Shown here piece after piece: positions 37,974 through 47,228 of a DNA stretch of 64,000 nucleotides. How positions within the stretch are numbered: the first letter of the stretch is position 1; every line of letters begins with the position of its first letter. The DNA lies in NCBI RefSeq assembly GCF_900101345.1, contig NZ_FMUX01000002.1, positions 248,001-312,000 of the forward strand. The letters run 5' to 3'. The translations under genes and the position numbers were made by a program. The notes beneath the pieces are model-generated. The model was not told the origin of the DNA. It did no database searches and saw only the letters and a program-made list of their open reading frames with translations. The DNA is from Desulfoluna spongiiphila. Lineage in GTDB: Bacteria > Desulfobacterota > Desulfobacteria > Desulfobacterales > Desulfolunaceae.

Positions 37974-38086
37974 TTTGCGCTTGATCGCGCCCTGGGTTTT
38001 TCAGGATTTTTTCTGGAAAGCGTTCGGCGACGGGCTTGATTCACTTGTCCGTCCACTCGAAGAAGAGAGCCCGTCGCTGAACACGT

Positions 38087-38130
38087 ATACCCCGTTTTCG
38101 AAACCGCTGTTTCGAAAACGGGGTATTTTT
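38087..38130 (+). terminator. Strong rho-independent terminator
   Basis: A perfect 18-pair stem (38087-38104 and 38109-38126, loop CGCT) begins ATACCCCGTTTTCG and ends in GGGGTAT followed by T's. An additional stem GCGACGGGCT..AGCCCGTCGC lies just upstream (about 38027-38078). It ends the DUF134-ATPase-NifX operon and may also serve the convergent HAD gene. Confidence 0.92.
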
Positions 38131-38152
38131 ATTGTGGCCTATGGGTTTTTCT

Positions 38153-38761
38153 TCAGGGCTGAAGCAAGGGGGTCGCCTTACGGGCAATCTCTTTCCAGGA
38201 CGCACAGCGGGTGCAGGCAGGGTGACCCTCGGTGTGCCGGTTCCAGGGGCGGTCGAACAAAAAGGTCGGGACCTTCATGGTACCGCTGAGAAAGGCGGCC
38301 ATGGACAGGGAGTCTTCCACGGCGCAGGTGTAGGTGCGGGTTTTTATCTCATCCAGGGTGATGAAGGGGCCCTGGGCGGGGTCATGGCGCCCGTATTTGT
38401 CGCAAATTTCAAAGCTGTCAAAGGGAATGCCTGCCATTTTCAGCCAGGTCAGGGAGAGCTCCCGGGTTTCAGGGGGACGGCCGGTGACCACGGCAATGGG
38501 GTAGCCCGCCACCTGCCAGGCGGACAGGGCCTCCCTGACCCCGGTCACCGGTGAAAACCCCATCAGCACCTCCTTTGTATGCACCACCTCGAAAAGATGG
38601 GCCAGCTGTGCCCGGGTCAGGCCAAAGGAGCTGGAAAGGTCAAAGTCGGCAATGGCCTCATAGCTGGCCTCGATGCCGAATTCCCGTTTCACAAGTGCCG
38701 GATAGGTGCGCGTGGTCTCGGCAATGACGTCATCCATGTCAACGAAAATCGGATGCTTCAT
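38153..38761 (-). CDS. HAD-superfamily 5'-nucleotidase-like phosphatase
   Basis: This 202-residue protein has the HAD motif I VDMDDVIAET (Asp8, Asp10), motif II VVTGRPP and a late acidic motif VEDSLSM. It resembles the 5'(3')-deoxyribonucleotidase/YqfW branch. The substrate is uncertain. It starts three bases after the dapB-like stop codon with no SD of its own, which suggests translational coupling. Confidence 0.8.
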   Translation of the reverse strand: MKHPIFVDMDDVIAETTRTYPALVKREFGIEASYEAIADFDLSSSFGLTRAQLAHLFEVVHTKEVLMGFSPVTGVREALSAWQVAGYPIAVVTGRPPETRELSLTWLKMAGIPFDSFEICDKYGRHDPAQGPFITLDEIKTRTYTCAVEDSLSMAAFLSGTMKVPTFLFDRPWNRHTEGHPACTRCASWKEIARKATPLLQP

Positions 38762-38764
38762 CGG

Positions 38765-39589
38765 TTAGAGATTTTTCAGGACGTCGATCATGGAGAAGCA
38801 GTGACCCTTGATGCCCGCCAGGCGTTTTTTCTCCACAAAGGCCACGGCGTCCAGGGTGCCTTCGGCGTAGATGTCCCGTCCGTTGATGTTGTGGGTGATG
38901 CCGAATTCGGAGCTGCCGTCCGGGGCGCAAAGGGTGTAGGTGTGCCAGCCGTGGCCGTCCAGGTGCTCTTCGGGGATGCCCATGGCTTTTTGGGCTTCGG
39001 GTTCACGGACCTTGTCGATGTCGGCCTCGGTGAACTCCACCCCCAGGAGGTTGAACTGGCGGATGATGGCCTTGGCCGTGCCGCTGGTATCGGCTTTCCA
39101 GCTCTGGTGGCTCTCCTTGACGGTCATCTGAAAATCCTTGAAAAGGCCGGGGAAGTTTTTGGCCCCGTACTCGATCATGGCCTGGAGGCCCACGATCTGC
39201 TTGGCCATGTTGGGGGCGATGACAGCCGGAATGGCCGAGTCGGTCACATCGGCGCGGATCTGCTCCCGGTTGCCGCCCGTGGTGCCCATGACAAAGGGCA
39301 GGCCTTCGGCACAGTAAAAGGCCACGTTGGCATCCACAGCGCTGGGGTGGGTGTAGTCCACGGTGACAAAGGGCCCGTACGTCTCCTTGATGGTTTTCAG
39401 CACCGCGCTGCGCTCCTCGGGGGAGACCAGGGTGATGTCCGTGCCGTTGACCCGGACGCTTTTTTCCGTGTCGGGGCCGGTGAGGGAGTAGGGAACGACG
39501 GTGAACCGCTCGTCATTTATCGCATGGGCCAAAATGGTGGTGGCTACCTTGCCCGGAACGCCGTTGATCATGATGTGGGTGATCGTCAT
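38765..39589 (-). CDS. dapB: Dihydrodipicolinate reductase-like protein (plant-type DapB)
   Basis: This 274-residue enzyme resembles the plant-type DapB family, which reduces hydroxy/dihydrodipicolinate with NAD(P)H in lysine and diaminopimelate synthesis. Visible are the Rossmann segment IMINGVPGKVATTIL, VDYTHPSAV, MGTTGGNREQI and the substrate motif ESHQSWKADTSGTAKA in place of E.HH..K.DAPSGTA. The glycine pattern NGVPGKV differs from the bacterial GxxGxxG. GAGGCGAT precedes the ATG. It pairs with the HAD phosphatase, and no other lysine gene is near. Confidence 0.82.
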   Translation of the reverse strand: MTITHIMINGVPGKVATTILAHAINDERFTVVPYSLTGPDTEKSVRVNGTDITLVSPEERSAVLKTIKETYGPFVTVDYTHPSAVDANVAFYCAEGLPFVMGTTGGNREQIRADVTDSAIPAVIAPNMAKQIVGLQAMIEYGAKNFPGLFKDFQMTVKESHQSWKADTSGTAKAIIRQFNLLGVEFTEADIDKVREPEAQKAMGIPEEHLDGHGWHTYTLCAPDGSSEFGITHNINGRDIYAEGTLDAVAFVEKKRLAGIKGHCFSMIDVLKNL

Positions 39590-39890
39590 GGTATCGCCTC
39601 GTCAGTGGTGGATTTGATTTTTTGTTTTCGCGCTGTGCACATGCCTCGGCATGCCCGACGGTAACCTACCACAATTGTCCCTTGGATTCAAAAGCCTGTG
39701 GTTGGAGGGGAGAACGGTATTTTGGAATGAGGGGGGCAGATCCCGTCTGTTGTTCTCACGCCATCCCTGTGGTAAAAACGGAGCAGTAAGCTGTGTCCGC
39801 CTTGCCTGTCTGAACGAATCGATGCGACAGGCGACCCGCCTTGGGTGGGCAGCCCCCTCTTTCCCCGTCCGAAAAGGAGAGTCCATCGCC
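39590..39890. other. Divergent intergenic region, dapB-like / GspE-like
   Basis: About 300 bases containing promoters for both flanking genes. An open plus-strand frame from 39651 merges with the GspE-like gene, but its residues do not resemble the family. Nothing else is recognised. Confidence 0.45.
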
Positions 39891-41678
39891 ATGAATGCCA
39901 TTTCCCGTGAAAAATTATCTCCGAAATCCGTGTTGACCCATCTTGTTCAGGGGGGCTACCTCTCCCAGGATCAGGCCAGGCATGTTGTCTCCATGCGGGA
40001 GAGCGTGGAGAGAAAGCTGTCTCGGAAGAGGGAGGGCAAAAAGGTGGGGATCATCGAGGTGCTGAGGCACCTCTCCATGGACCGGGCCGACAGGCCGGGG
40101 GAGCCCCTGGATGAGGATGCGATTTACCAGGCCCTGGCCGATGCCTGGGCCATAGATTATATGAAGATCAACCCCTTGAAGCTCAACATGGAGACGGTGA
40201 CCAAGACCATCCCCAGGAATTTTGCCATGAAGCACCTCGTGCTACCGGTGGCGATCAAAGACGGGGAGCTCACCGTGGCCATGTCCGATCCCTTCAACGC
40301 CGAGGTGCTGGATGACCTCAAGCGGGTGAGCCAGATGCGCATCCGGCCCGTGGTGACGTCCCGGTCCGACATCGAGCGCTATATCAACGAATTTTTCGGG
40401 TTCAGGTCGTCCATCGCTGCGGCCAAATCACAGTATGCAGGAACGGGCATCGACCTGGGCAACCTGGAGCAGTTCGTCAAGCTGGGATCCTACGGGGAGA
40501 TCCAGTCTTCGGACCACCACATCATCAACGCGGTGAATCATCTGTTCAGCTATGCCTTTGACCAGCGGGCCAGCGATATCCATATCGAGCCCAAGCGCGA
40601 TGTGACCGTCATCCGTATGCGCATTGACGGGGCGCTGCACTCCGTCTACGAGTTGCCTAAGACCATTCACAGCGCCCTGGTGACGCGCATCAAGGCCATG
40701 AGCCGCCTGGACATGGCGGAGAAGAGGCGCCCCCAGGACGGCCGCATCAAAACGGACAAAGACGGCACGGAGGTGGAGATCCGTGTCTCCACCGTGCCCG
40801 TGGCCTTTGGAGAGAAGGTGGTGATGCGTGTGCTGCATCCGGACATCATGTTCCAGGATCTTGAAAAACTCGGGTTTACCGGGGAGGATCTGGTTCGGTA
40901 CGAAGCCCTTGTGAACCGACCCCACGGCATTGTGCTGGTGTGCGGGCCCACGGGAAGCGGCAAGTCCACCACCCTTTACTCCACCTTGAGGCGACGGGCG
41001 AGCCCGGAGCTCAACATCACCACCGTGGAAGACCCCATCGAGATGGTCCATGAGGAGTTCAACCAGATCGCGGTCCAGCCCCAGGTGGGCATCACGTTCG
41101 GCACCATCTTAAGAAATATCCTGCGACAGGACCCGGACATCATCATGCTCGGGGAGATGAGGGACCTCGACACGGCAGAGAACGCGGCCCAGGCGTCCAT
41201 GACCGGCCACCTGGTCCTCTCCACCCTGCACACCAACGATGCGCCGTCGGCCATTATCCGCCTGCTGGACATCGGGATCCCCTCGTACATCATCCAGGCA
41301 ACCCTCTCCGGGGTAGTGGCCCAGCGCCTGGTGAAGCGGGTCTGTCCCCATTGCGTGGAGACCTATGAGATGGACAGCGAAAAATTAAAAGGGCTCGGCC
41401 TGGATTCGGGTCGGGAAGGGATGCTGACCCTGTCTCGGGGCGCCGGGTGCCTCAAGTGTCGTGGAACAGGGTACCTGGGCCGGCTGGCCATCTTTGAGAT
41501 CCTCACCTATTCCGAGGAAGTCCGTCGCCTGACCACCCGGGACGCGGACGCTGAGGCGATTCGTATTCAGGGGGTCAAGGAGGGGATGGTGAGTCTGAGG
41601 GAGAGCGGCATCCGGCAGCTCCTGGCCGGGAACACCACCTGGGAGGAGCTCCTGCGGGTGACCTGGGAGAGCCATTGA
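39891..41678 (+). CDS. GspE/PilB-family secretion/pilus ATPase
   Basis: This 595-residue ATPase has an N-terminal T2SSE_N-like domain (about 60-170), then the RecA-like motor with Walker A GPTGSGKST (from residue 352, Lys358), Asp box TTVEDPIEMV, Walker B DPDIIMLGEMRD, His box LSTLHTNDAPSAI, and a tetracysteine zinc site (CPHC and CLKC). It powers type II secretion or type IV pilus assembly. No other pilus or secretion gene is in the window, so it is an orphan here. AAGGAG lies about 11 bases before ATG 39891. Confidence 0.93.
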   Translation: MNAISREKLSPKSVLTHLVQGGYLSQDQARHVVSMRESVERKLSRKREGKKVGIIEVLRHLSMDRADRPGEPLDEDAIYQALADAWAIDYMKINPLKLNMETVTKTIPRNFAMKHLVLPVAIKDGELTVAMSDPFNAEVLDDLKRVSQMRIRPVVTSRSDIERYINEFFGFRSSIAAAKSQYAGTGIDLGNLEQFVKLGSYGEIQSSDHHIINAVNHLFSYAFDQRASDIHIEPKRDVTVIRMRIDGALHSVYELPKTIHSALVTRIKAMSRLDMAEKRRPQDGRIKTDKDGTEVEIRVSTVPVAFGEKVVMRVLHPDIMFQDLEKLGFTGEDLVRYEALVNRPHGIVLVCGPTGSGKSTTLYSTLRRRASPELNITTVEDPIEMVHEEFNQIAVQPQVGITFGTILRNILRQDPDIIMLGEMRDLDTAENAAQASMTGHLVLSTLHTNDAPSAIIRLLDIGIPSYIIQATLSGVVAQRLVKRVCPHCVETYEMDSEKLKGLGLDSGREGMLTLSRGAGCLKCRGTGYLGRLAIFEILTYSEEVRRLTTRDADAEAIRIQGVKEGMVSLRESGIRQLLAGNTTWEELLRVTWESH

Positions 41679-41694
41679 TTCTGTACTTGAAAAA

Positions 41695-41728
41695 AAAGGC
41701 GCCCTGAACATGATGTCAGGGCGCCTTT
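41695..41728. terminator. Bidirectional rho-independent terminator
   Basis: AAAGGCGCCCTGA / TCAGGGCGCCTTT forms a perfect 13-pair stem with an eight-base loop, with an A-run on the left and T's on the right. It serves the convergent GspE-like and LysM genes. Confidence 0.9.
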
Positions 41729-41747
41729 GTGATTGGTTTGGGGCGGA

Positions 41748-42842
41748 TTACTTTTTTAAAAAGGTGAAATGATCTCCGGGGGTGAACCCCTGGGTGGAGT
41801 AGGTCACCAGAACGGTTGCCGTTTCGTCCTGGGTGTCGAGGACAATGAAATTGCCGATGTTGACGGGGACCATCAGGCCTTTGTCTGTTAAGGCGTCGTC
41901 GGCCTTTTTGGTCTCGTAGTAAAACACCGTGTAGGTCTGGCCCTTGGCAATGCCGTCGGAGGCGCCCCGGTTGATGAAGCCGACCATGTCCTGGCCGAAG
42001 GTGGTCTCTCCTTCCTCGGCGGTGATGATCTCCCCTTCCATGGACTCTAAGCCGTCCAGGATGGGGATGTCACGGGACCGTTTTTTGTAGGGCATGATCT
42101 TGTCGTCGAGCTTGATGGAGCGGTAGGAGTCGGTGATGCGGGCGATGAAAAAGCCGTCCCGTTCTCCCATGATCTCCACCACCCCGCTCAGGTAGTGCTG
42201 GGTTCCGATCTCCTTGCGGACGCGGTTGAGTTTTTTTCTGTTGACGTCCAGGAGCCGTGCGGTGATCTGTCGGGGAGTGATGGTGCGGTAGGTGACATAG
42301 CGCGCGCCGATGACCAGGGAGGTCTCTTCGCTGGCCTTGATGTAGATGATGTCGCCTTCGCCCAGCATCAGCTGGTCGGTGCCCTTGAGTTTGAAGACCG
42401 TGCCGTGGGGGGTGACGGGCTCTTTTTTCATGAACCCGACCCGCTCGATTTTGGAGTAGTGGTAGGTGCGGGGCTCCTCTTTGTCCGCGATGGCGGCGGC
42501 TTCCACGGCGCCGGCTTCGTCAACGGCCATGGCGTGGCTCGAATCCCCGGTGCCCAGGGCGTCCAGATCGCTGCGATGGACGAGTTTGATTTTCTGGCCG
42601 GGATAGATCAGGTGGGGGTTGGCCAGCTGTCCGTTTTTGCTCCAGAGGTCGGGCCAGGTGTAGGGATTGTCGCTGAATTTTTGAGAGAGGCCCCAGAGGG
42701 TGTCCCCTTTTTTGACCGTGTAGTACACCCCGGTTTCCGAGGCGACCTGCTTCGTGGTATCAGCCAGACCTGATACCCCGGAGGACAAAAGGAAGACCAG
42801 TGTGAGTACGGCGGCGTATCGGAGTTTTGCCTTGATATCCAT
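41748..42842 (-). CDS. Exported LysM-domain protein
   Basis: This 364-residue protein has a signal peptide (MDIKAKLRYAAVLTLVFLL.., cleavage near GLA) and a LysM peptidoglycan-binding domain at about 40-90 (YYTVKKGDTLWGLSQ..PHLIYPGQKIKL). The remainder resembles no family I can name, but carries beta-rich segments that may form a second cell-wall domain (about 200-360). GGAG lies six bases before ATG 42842; the longer open frame upstream lacks a signal peptide. LysM proteins with this layout are often periplasmic or envelope-associated. Confidence 0.88.
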   Translation of the reverse strand: MDIKAKLRYAAVLTLVFLLSSGVSGLADTTKQVASETGVYYTVKKGDTLWGLSQKFSDNPYTWPDLWSKNGQLANPHLIYPGQKIKLVHRSDLDALGTGDSSHAMAVDEAGAVEAAAIADKEEPRTYHYSKIERVGFMKKEPVTPHGTVFKLKGTDQLMLGEGDIIYIKASEETSLVIGARYVTYRTITPRQITARLLDVNRKKLNRVRKEIGTQHYLSGVVEIMGERDGFFIARITDSYRSIKLDDKIMPYKKRSRDIPILDGLESMEGEIITAEEGETTFGQDMVGFINRGASDGIAKGQTYTVFYYETKKADDALTDKGLMVPVNIGNFIVLDTQDETATVLVTYSTQGFTPGDHFTFLKK

Positions 42843-43258
42843 AATCGCTCCGGTATGATAATTAAGGTAAGTTGATATAGACCGTATCCGGTCTGAAATA
42901 AGGCCCCTGCATCGCTCTTTACTGTCCGGTTTTTTCATCCGTGTGTCAATACCAAATACTGGAAAGCGCTCACGTATTTTGGGGCCCTCTGGGGACATAA
43001 GATATAAGGTGAACCCAAGGAGTGGACGCCGTTCGGGCGTCTTTCTTACATCTGGGGTTGTGGTGCGGAAACAACCCCTGTATATGGTGGCAGCGGGTGG
43101 CTCCGGATCGTTGTTGAGGTGCCACAGGTCACACACTTACAGCTCATATATCCTGTATTGTCCTGATTTGTCAATGTTTTCGCGAATGCTCCCGTTGGGG
43201 CGCGGAACGGGCCTTGACGGGTTGTCACGCATCGGGCAGCAAAGGGAGAGGAACGTTT
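42843..43258. other. Intergenic region, LysM / HD hydrolase
   Basis: About 415 bases between divergent genes. AT-rich patches near 42860-42890 and 43140-43175 could hold promoters. No repeat element or additional gene is supported. Confidence 0.45.
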
Positions 43259-43810
43259 ATGGAACGGATTGCAGATTTTTTGTTTGAAGCGGGGATGTTG
43301 AAGCGGATTCCGCGTTCCGGCTACCATTTCCTTGGCGGGGGAAAGGAGAGCATCGCCGAGCACTCCTTTATGATCACCACCATCGCCTTTGCCCTGTCCC
43401 GCATGGATGAGACCGTGGACGCCGGCAAGCTGCTGGCCATGTGCCTGGTGCACGACCTTCCCGAGGCCCGCACCGGGGACCTGAACTATGTTCAGAAAAA
43501 ATACTGCTCCGCCGATGAAGCCCGTGCCGTGGCCGACCAGGCCCGGGGCCTTCCCTTCGGGAAAGAGTATGCCGCCCTGGTGGAGGAGTTCAATGCCTGT
43601 GAGACCCTTGAGGCAAGGCTTGCCAAGGACGCAGACCAGCTTGCCTTTGTCCTTGACCTGAGAACGCTCATGGACACCGGTCACAACGGTGCCGACAAAT
43701 GGCTGGCCGTGGTGCTGGAGCGCCTGGTGACGGAGCCGGGGCGAAAGCTTGCCGACGCCATTGTATCCCGGGCCTGGGACGACTGGTGGTTGACGGGGTA
43801 TTCCGAATAG
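43259..43810 (+). CDS. HD-domain 5'-nucleotidase-like hydrolase (YfbR/HDDC2-type)
   Basis: This 183-residue protein has the HD signature SIAEHSFMIT (His35), CLVHDLPEARTGDL (His65-Asp66, Glu69) and a late aspartate in LAKDADQLAF. Members such as YfbR dephosphorylate deoxynucleoside 5'-monophosphates. AGAGGAA lies six bases before ATG 43259. Substrate assignment is by family only. Confidence 0.88.
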   Translation: MERIADFLFEAGMLKRIPRSGYHFLGGGKESIAEHSFMITTIAFALSRMDETVDAGKLLAMCLVHDLPEARTGDLNYVQKKYCSADEARAVADQARGLPFGKEYAALVEEFNACETLEARLAKDADQLAFVLDLRTLMDTGHNGADKWLAVVLERLVTEPGRKLADAIVSRAWDDWWLTGYSE

Positions 43811-44059
43811 GGACAGGCCTGTGTATCGCAATTTGTTCACGGGGCCCTGAGCGTTCTGCGGGGCATCAATGGTGGTTTTCCGGCTTTCTTCGGGTGGGGT
43901 GGAAAGGGGCTGGGGAGAAAATGCCTTTAACTTCGGCGCCGGTTTGGCCGATCAACATGAATGCATTCGGCATCAGTCTCGGGTGCTCTCGTGAGGCGAG
44001 ACCGAAATAAAAAGGGGGAGGCGTGCCCGCATGTGTGAGCGGGCCAAAGGGCGGAAGGC

Positions 44060-45403
44060 ATGGAAAAAATGGATACGGCTAAAATTTTGTATGTGGACGA
44101 TGACCAGGATCTGATTCAAATTTACACCCGGTTTCTGGAAGGGGAAAACTACAGCCTGAAAACCGCTGCCGATGCGGAGGAGGGGCTTGAGATCGCCCAG
44201 GACTTCATGCCGGACCTTATCATCAGCGATGTGGCCATGCCCGGCATGGATGGGCTGGAGTTCTGTCGCAGGGTTCGGGCATCCGAGGGTCTTGGGGACG
44301 TCATCTTTATGCTGGTTTCCGGCATTGATGTGGAGCCGAGTGACGTGGTGGCGGGGCTCGGTGCCGGTGCGGACGAGTACCTGGTCAAGCCCTTTTCCCG
44401 CGATGAGCTCGTGGCCCGTATCGGGACCCTGCTGCGGATAAAAGGGCTAAAGGAGAGGGCTGAAAACGCCGATAGTTTTTTAAAGGACGAACTCCGGAAC
44501 CGCGACACCCTGGAGGCCAGGCTGGCAGAGCTCAAGGAGGAGCTCGCCGGTGAACGGGAGGCCCTTTCCGGGGCCCTCAAGCAGGTGGCTTCCCTGGTGG
44601 GTGAGCGGCAAAAAGCTGTGGAACGGGCCGATGCCATGGAGGCCCGGGCATCAGACACCCTGACGACCTGTGTGGGCCTGCTGGTTTCAGCCCTGGACGC
44701 ACGGCCGGTCTTTAAACGGGGACACGGCGCCGATGTGGCGCGCCTGTCTGTGGCCATGGCCGAGGATCTGGGGATGGAGGATGACAAGCGCCATCACCTG
44801 GAACAGGCCGCGCGGCTTCACGAGCTGGGGCTGCTTTTTGTATCGGAAACCCTGGCGGGGAAAAACCCGCTGGACTACTCCGAATCGGAAGCGGATTTTC
44901 TCTCCAGGCACCCCGAACGGGCCGGGAAGATGCTGGCCGGTGTGGAGGGGCTGGAAGAGACGGCCCGCATTGTCCGGCACCTGTTTGAACACCTCGACGG
45001 GAGCGGGACCCCCAGGGGCTTGAAAAAAGATGCCATCCCCTTGGCGTCACGGATCATTGCCGTGGCAGACGCCTGGGAAACCCTGGCGGCATGGCCGGAT
45101 GGCGGCAGCGAGAGAGATCGTCTGGACAGGCTGGAAGAAGAAGCAGGGACGCGATTCGACCCCAAGGTTGTACACTGTTTGCGTAAGTGTCTGGGACGAA
45201 AGCCTGAAACTGAAGTCGGTGGCCGTGTGGAAATGAATGTGTTTGATGTGAAGCCCGGAATGGTTCTCGCCTCAGCCATCTATACAGCCAAGGGTGCCAT
45301 GCTCCTGCCGGAGGATACGGTCCTGACGGACGAGTATATCAGGCAGATCGCACGCTACAACCGGATCGATTCCCTGGAAGAGACTGTATTTATAAAGGGA
45401 TAG
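44060..45403 (+). CDS. Response regulator with degenerate HD-GYP-like domain
   Basis: This 447-residue protein has a receiver (1-125; DDDQD at 13-17, Asp57 in ISDVAMPGMDG, Lys in LVKPFS), a coiled coil (about 130-200) and an HD-GYP-like domain (about 205-345) and C-terminal extra domain. Where active c-di-GMP phosphodiesterases have HDIGK, this has HELGL (His254-Glu255), and the GYP motif reads SGTPRGL. Loss of the metal-binding Asp and Lys suggests it is a non-catalytic signalling protein. It is followed after 11 bases by motA, so it may regulate a motor. Confidence 0.85.
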   Translation: MEKMDTAKILYVDDDQDLIQIYTRFLEGENYSLKTAADAEEGLEIAQDFMPDLIISDVAMPGMDGLEFCRRVRASEGLGDVIFMLVSGIDVEPSDVVAGLGAGADEYLVKPFSRDELVARIGTLLRIKGLKERAENADSFLKDELRNRDTLEARLAELKEELAGEREALSGALKQVASLVGERQKAVERADAMEARASDTLTTCVGLLVSALDARPVFKRGHGADVARLSVAMAEDLGMEDDKRHHLEQAARLHELGLLFVSETLAGKNPLDYSESEADFLSRHPERAGKMLAGVEGLEETARIVRHLFEHLDGSGTPRGLKKDAIPLASRIIAVADAWETLAAWPDGGSERDRLDRLEEEAGTRFDPKVVHCLRKCLGRKPETEVGGRVEMNVFDVKPGMVLASAIYTAKGAMLLPEDTVLTDEYIRQIARYNRIDSLEETVFIKG

Positions 45404-45414
45404 GTTGGCTTGAC

Positions 45415-46182
45415 ATGGATCTGGCTTCATTGATAGGTGTGATTTCCGGGGTTGGCTTTACGGCCGCGTGTATTCTTCTGGGCAGCAGCCTGATGCTGTT
45501 TTGGAACATGCCGTCGGTGATGATCGTTGTGGGCGGGACCATCGCCTCGACCCTCATTGCCTACCCCCTCAAAGAGTTCCTTGGCGTCTTCAAGACCGTT
45601 GGCAAGGTCTTTATGTTTAAGATCGAGAAACCCGAAGACCTGGTCAAGGCTCTGGTGGAGATCTCCAACAAGGCGAGGAAGGGCGGGCTTCTCTCCATCG
45701 AAGCAGACATCAACAGCACCGAAGACCCCTACCTGAAAAGTGCCCTCCAGATGACCGTGGACGGGGTGAAAACCTCGGACATCGCCGCGGTGATGCAAAA
45801 GAGGATGGAGTTGACCCACCGGGAACACAAGGTGGGGTACTCGGTTCTTGCCTCCATGGGGTCCTATGCCCCGGCCTTTGGCATGGTGGGCACCCTCATC
45901 GGCCTGGTGCAGATGCTGGCCAACCTCGACGACCCCTCCTCCATCGGGCCGAAAATGGCGGTGGCCATGATCACCACCTTTTACGGCGCCCTGATGGCCA
46001 ACCTGTTTTTCATTCCCATGTCGGACAAGCTGAAGCTCCGCAGCGAAGAGGAGATCATGAACATGACCCTGCTGTACGAGGGCGTGGTCTCCATCCGCGA
46101 AGGGGAGCACCCCAGGCTCATGGAAGACAAGCTCAACGTCTACCTGTCGGCCGGGGGCGGAAAAGCCGCCAAAGAGGAGTAG
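45415..46182 (+). CDS. motA: Flagellar-type motor stator MotA
   Basis: This 255-residue MotA/PomA-type subunit has four membrane helices, with GGTIASTLIAYPL and the conserved loop LLSIEADINSTEDPYLKSALQMTVDG, then GSYAPAFGMVGTLIGLVQML. With MotB it forms the ion channel that powers rotation or other energised processes. It follows the receiver/HD-GYP-like gene by 11 bases and precedes motB by three. The ion (H+ or Na+) is not evident. Confidence 0.93.
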   Translation: MDLASLIGVISGVGFTAACILLGSSLMLFWNMPSVMIVVGGTIASTLIAYPLKEFLGVFKTVGKVFMFKIEKPEDLVKALVEISNKARKGGLLSIEADINSTEDPYLKSALQMTVDGVKTSDIAAVMQKRMELTHREHKVGYSVLASMGSYAPAFGMVGTLIGLVQMLANLDDPSSIGPKMAVAMITTFYGALMANLFFIPMSDKLKLRSEEEIMNMTLLYEGVVSIREGEHPRLMEDKLNVYLSAGGGKAAKEE

Positions 46183-46185
46183 ACC

Positions 46186-47010
46186 ATGGCTGACGAAAAC
46201 GGCACCGGCGCAGCCGAAGAAGAGGCGGCTCCGGCCCTGAACCCTCCGGCCTCCATCGGGGGCGACGACGAAGAGGGCGGTGGCGCCCCCGAGTGGATGT
46301 GTACCTTTTCCGACCTGGTGACCCTGCTCATGTGCTTTTTTGTTCTGCTTTTTGCCATGAGTACCATCCAGGAGGAGACCTTCAAGGAGCTTGTTCAGTC
46401 CTTGAAATCAGCCCTGGGCGTGCAGCAGGTTCCCGAGACCGGCACCCGTGAAGGGTTGAGGATGAACGCGGGCACCGACACCACCGACCCCAAGGACCAT
46501 GCCGTCGATGAGCTGGGGGGGATGGTCCAAAAAGAGATGGAAGAGATCGTCAGCGATGTGCGCGAGCTCATCATGTTCAACAAGCTCGGCGGCCAGGTGC
46601 GGGTGGAGGAGACCGAAGACGGCGCGGTGATCACCATCGCCGACATGGTCATTTTCGGGCCCGGCGAGGCAAGGCTCTCCGAGGACGGGCGCATCGTCAT
46701 GGAGAAGGTGGCCATGGTGCTGGCCCAGTTTCATTATCCCGTCACGGTGTCGGGGCATACCGACGCCCTGCCCATGGCCAGGCGCAATGACGATTCCAAC
46801 TGGGAACTCTCCACCCGTCGTGCCACCAGCGTGGTGCGTTTTCTTATCTCCATGGGCATTGATCCTGCCGAGTTGAAGGCCCAGGGGTTTGCCCACTACC
46901 GACCGGTGGCCGACAACGGGACCCCCGAGGGGCGCGCGAAAAACCGTCGGGTGGAGATTACCTATGAGCGCACCTACATCGCCCGGGCGATGGGCGGGGA
47001 GCTGTATTAG
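46186..47010 (+). CDS. motB: Motor stator MotB
   Basis: This 274-residue protein has a cytoplasmic acidic N-terminus, one membrane helix with the ion-binding Asp43 in FSDLVTLLMCFFVLL, a plug region, and a C-terminal OmpA-like peptidoglycan-binding domain (GHTDALPM, NWELSTRRA, NRRVEITY). It anchors MotA to the cell wall. A short stem AAGGCC..GGCCTT follows the stop. Confidence 0.93.
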   Translation: MADENGTGAAEEEAAPALNPPASIGGDDEEGGGAPEWMCTFSDLVTLLMCFFVLLFAMSTIQEETFKELVQSLKSALGVQQVPETGTREGLRMNAGTDTTDPKDHAVDELGGMVQKEMEEIVSDVRELIMFNKLGGQVRVEETEDGAVITIADMVIFGPGEARLSEDGRIVMEKVAMVLAQFHYPVTVSGHTDALPMARRNDDSNWELSTRRATSVVRFLISMGIDPAELKAQGFAHYRPVADNGTPEGRAKNRRVEITYERTYIARAMGGELY

Positions 47011-47228
47011 GAAGGCCACGGGCCTTTTGTCTGTTCTTCCATCACTGCCCCCTTCCTTTGCCGTCCTGCCTTTGGAACGCGTCGTGTCCACGATTGCTGT
47101 TGAACTCTCAATTTCTATCGGATAGAATACAAAGTTTTTAAAATATCGCTGGGGCGACGCCACCCGGGGGACATTTTCTCTGCGGCTGATGGCGGCCCTG
47201 TCTTTTACGTTTTTTTGTGGTGACGGAT

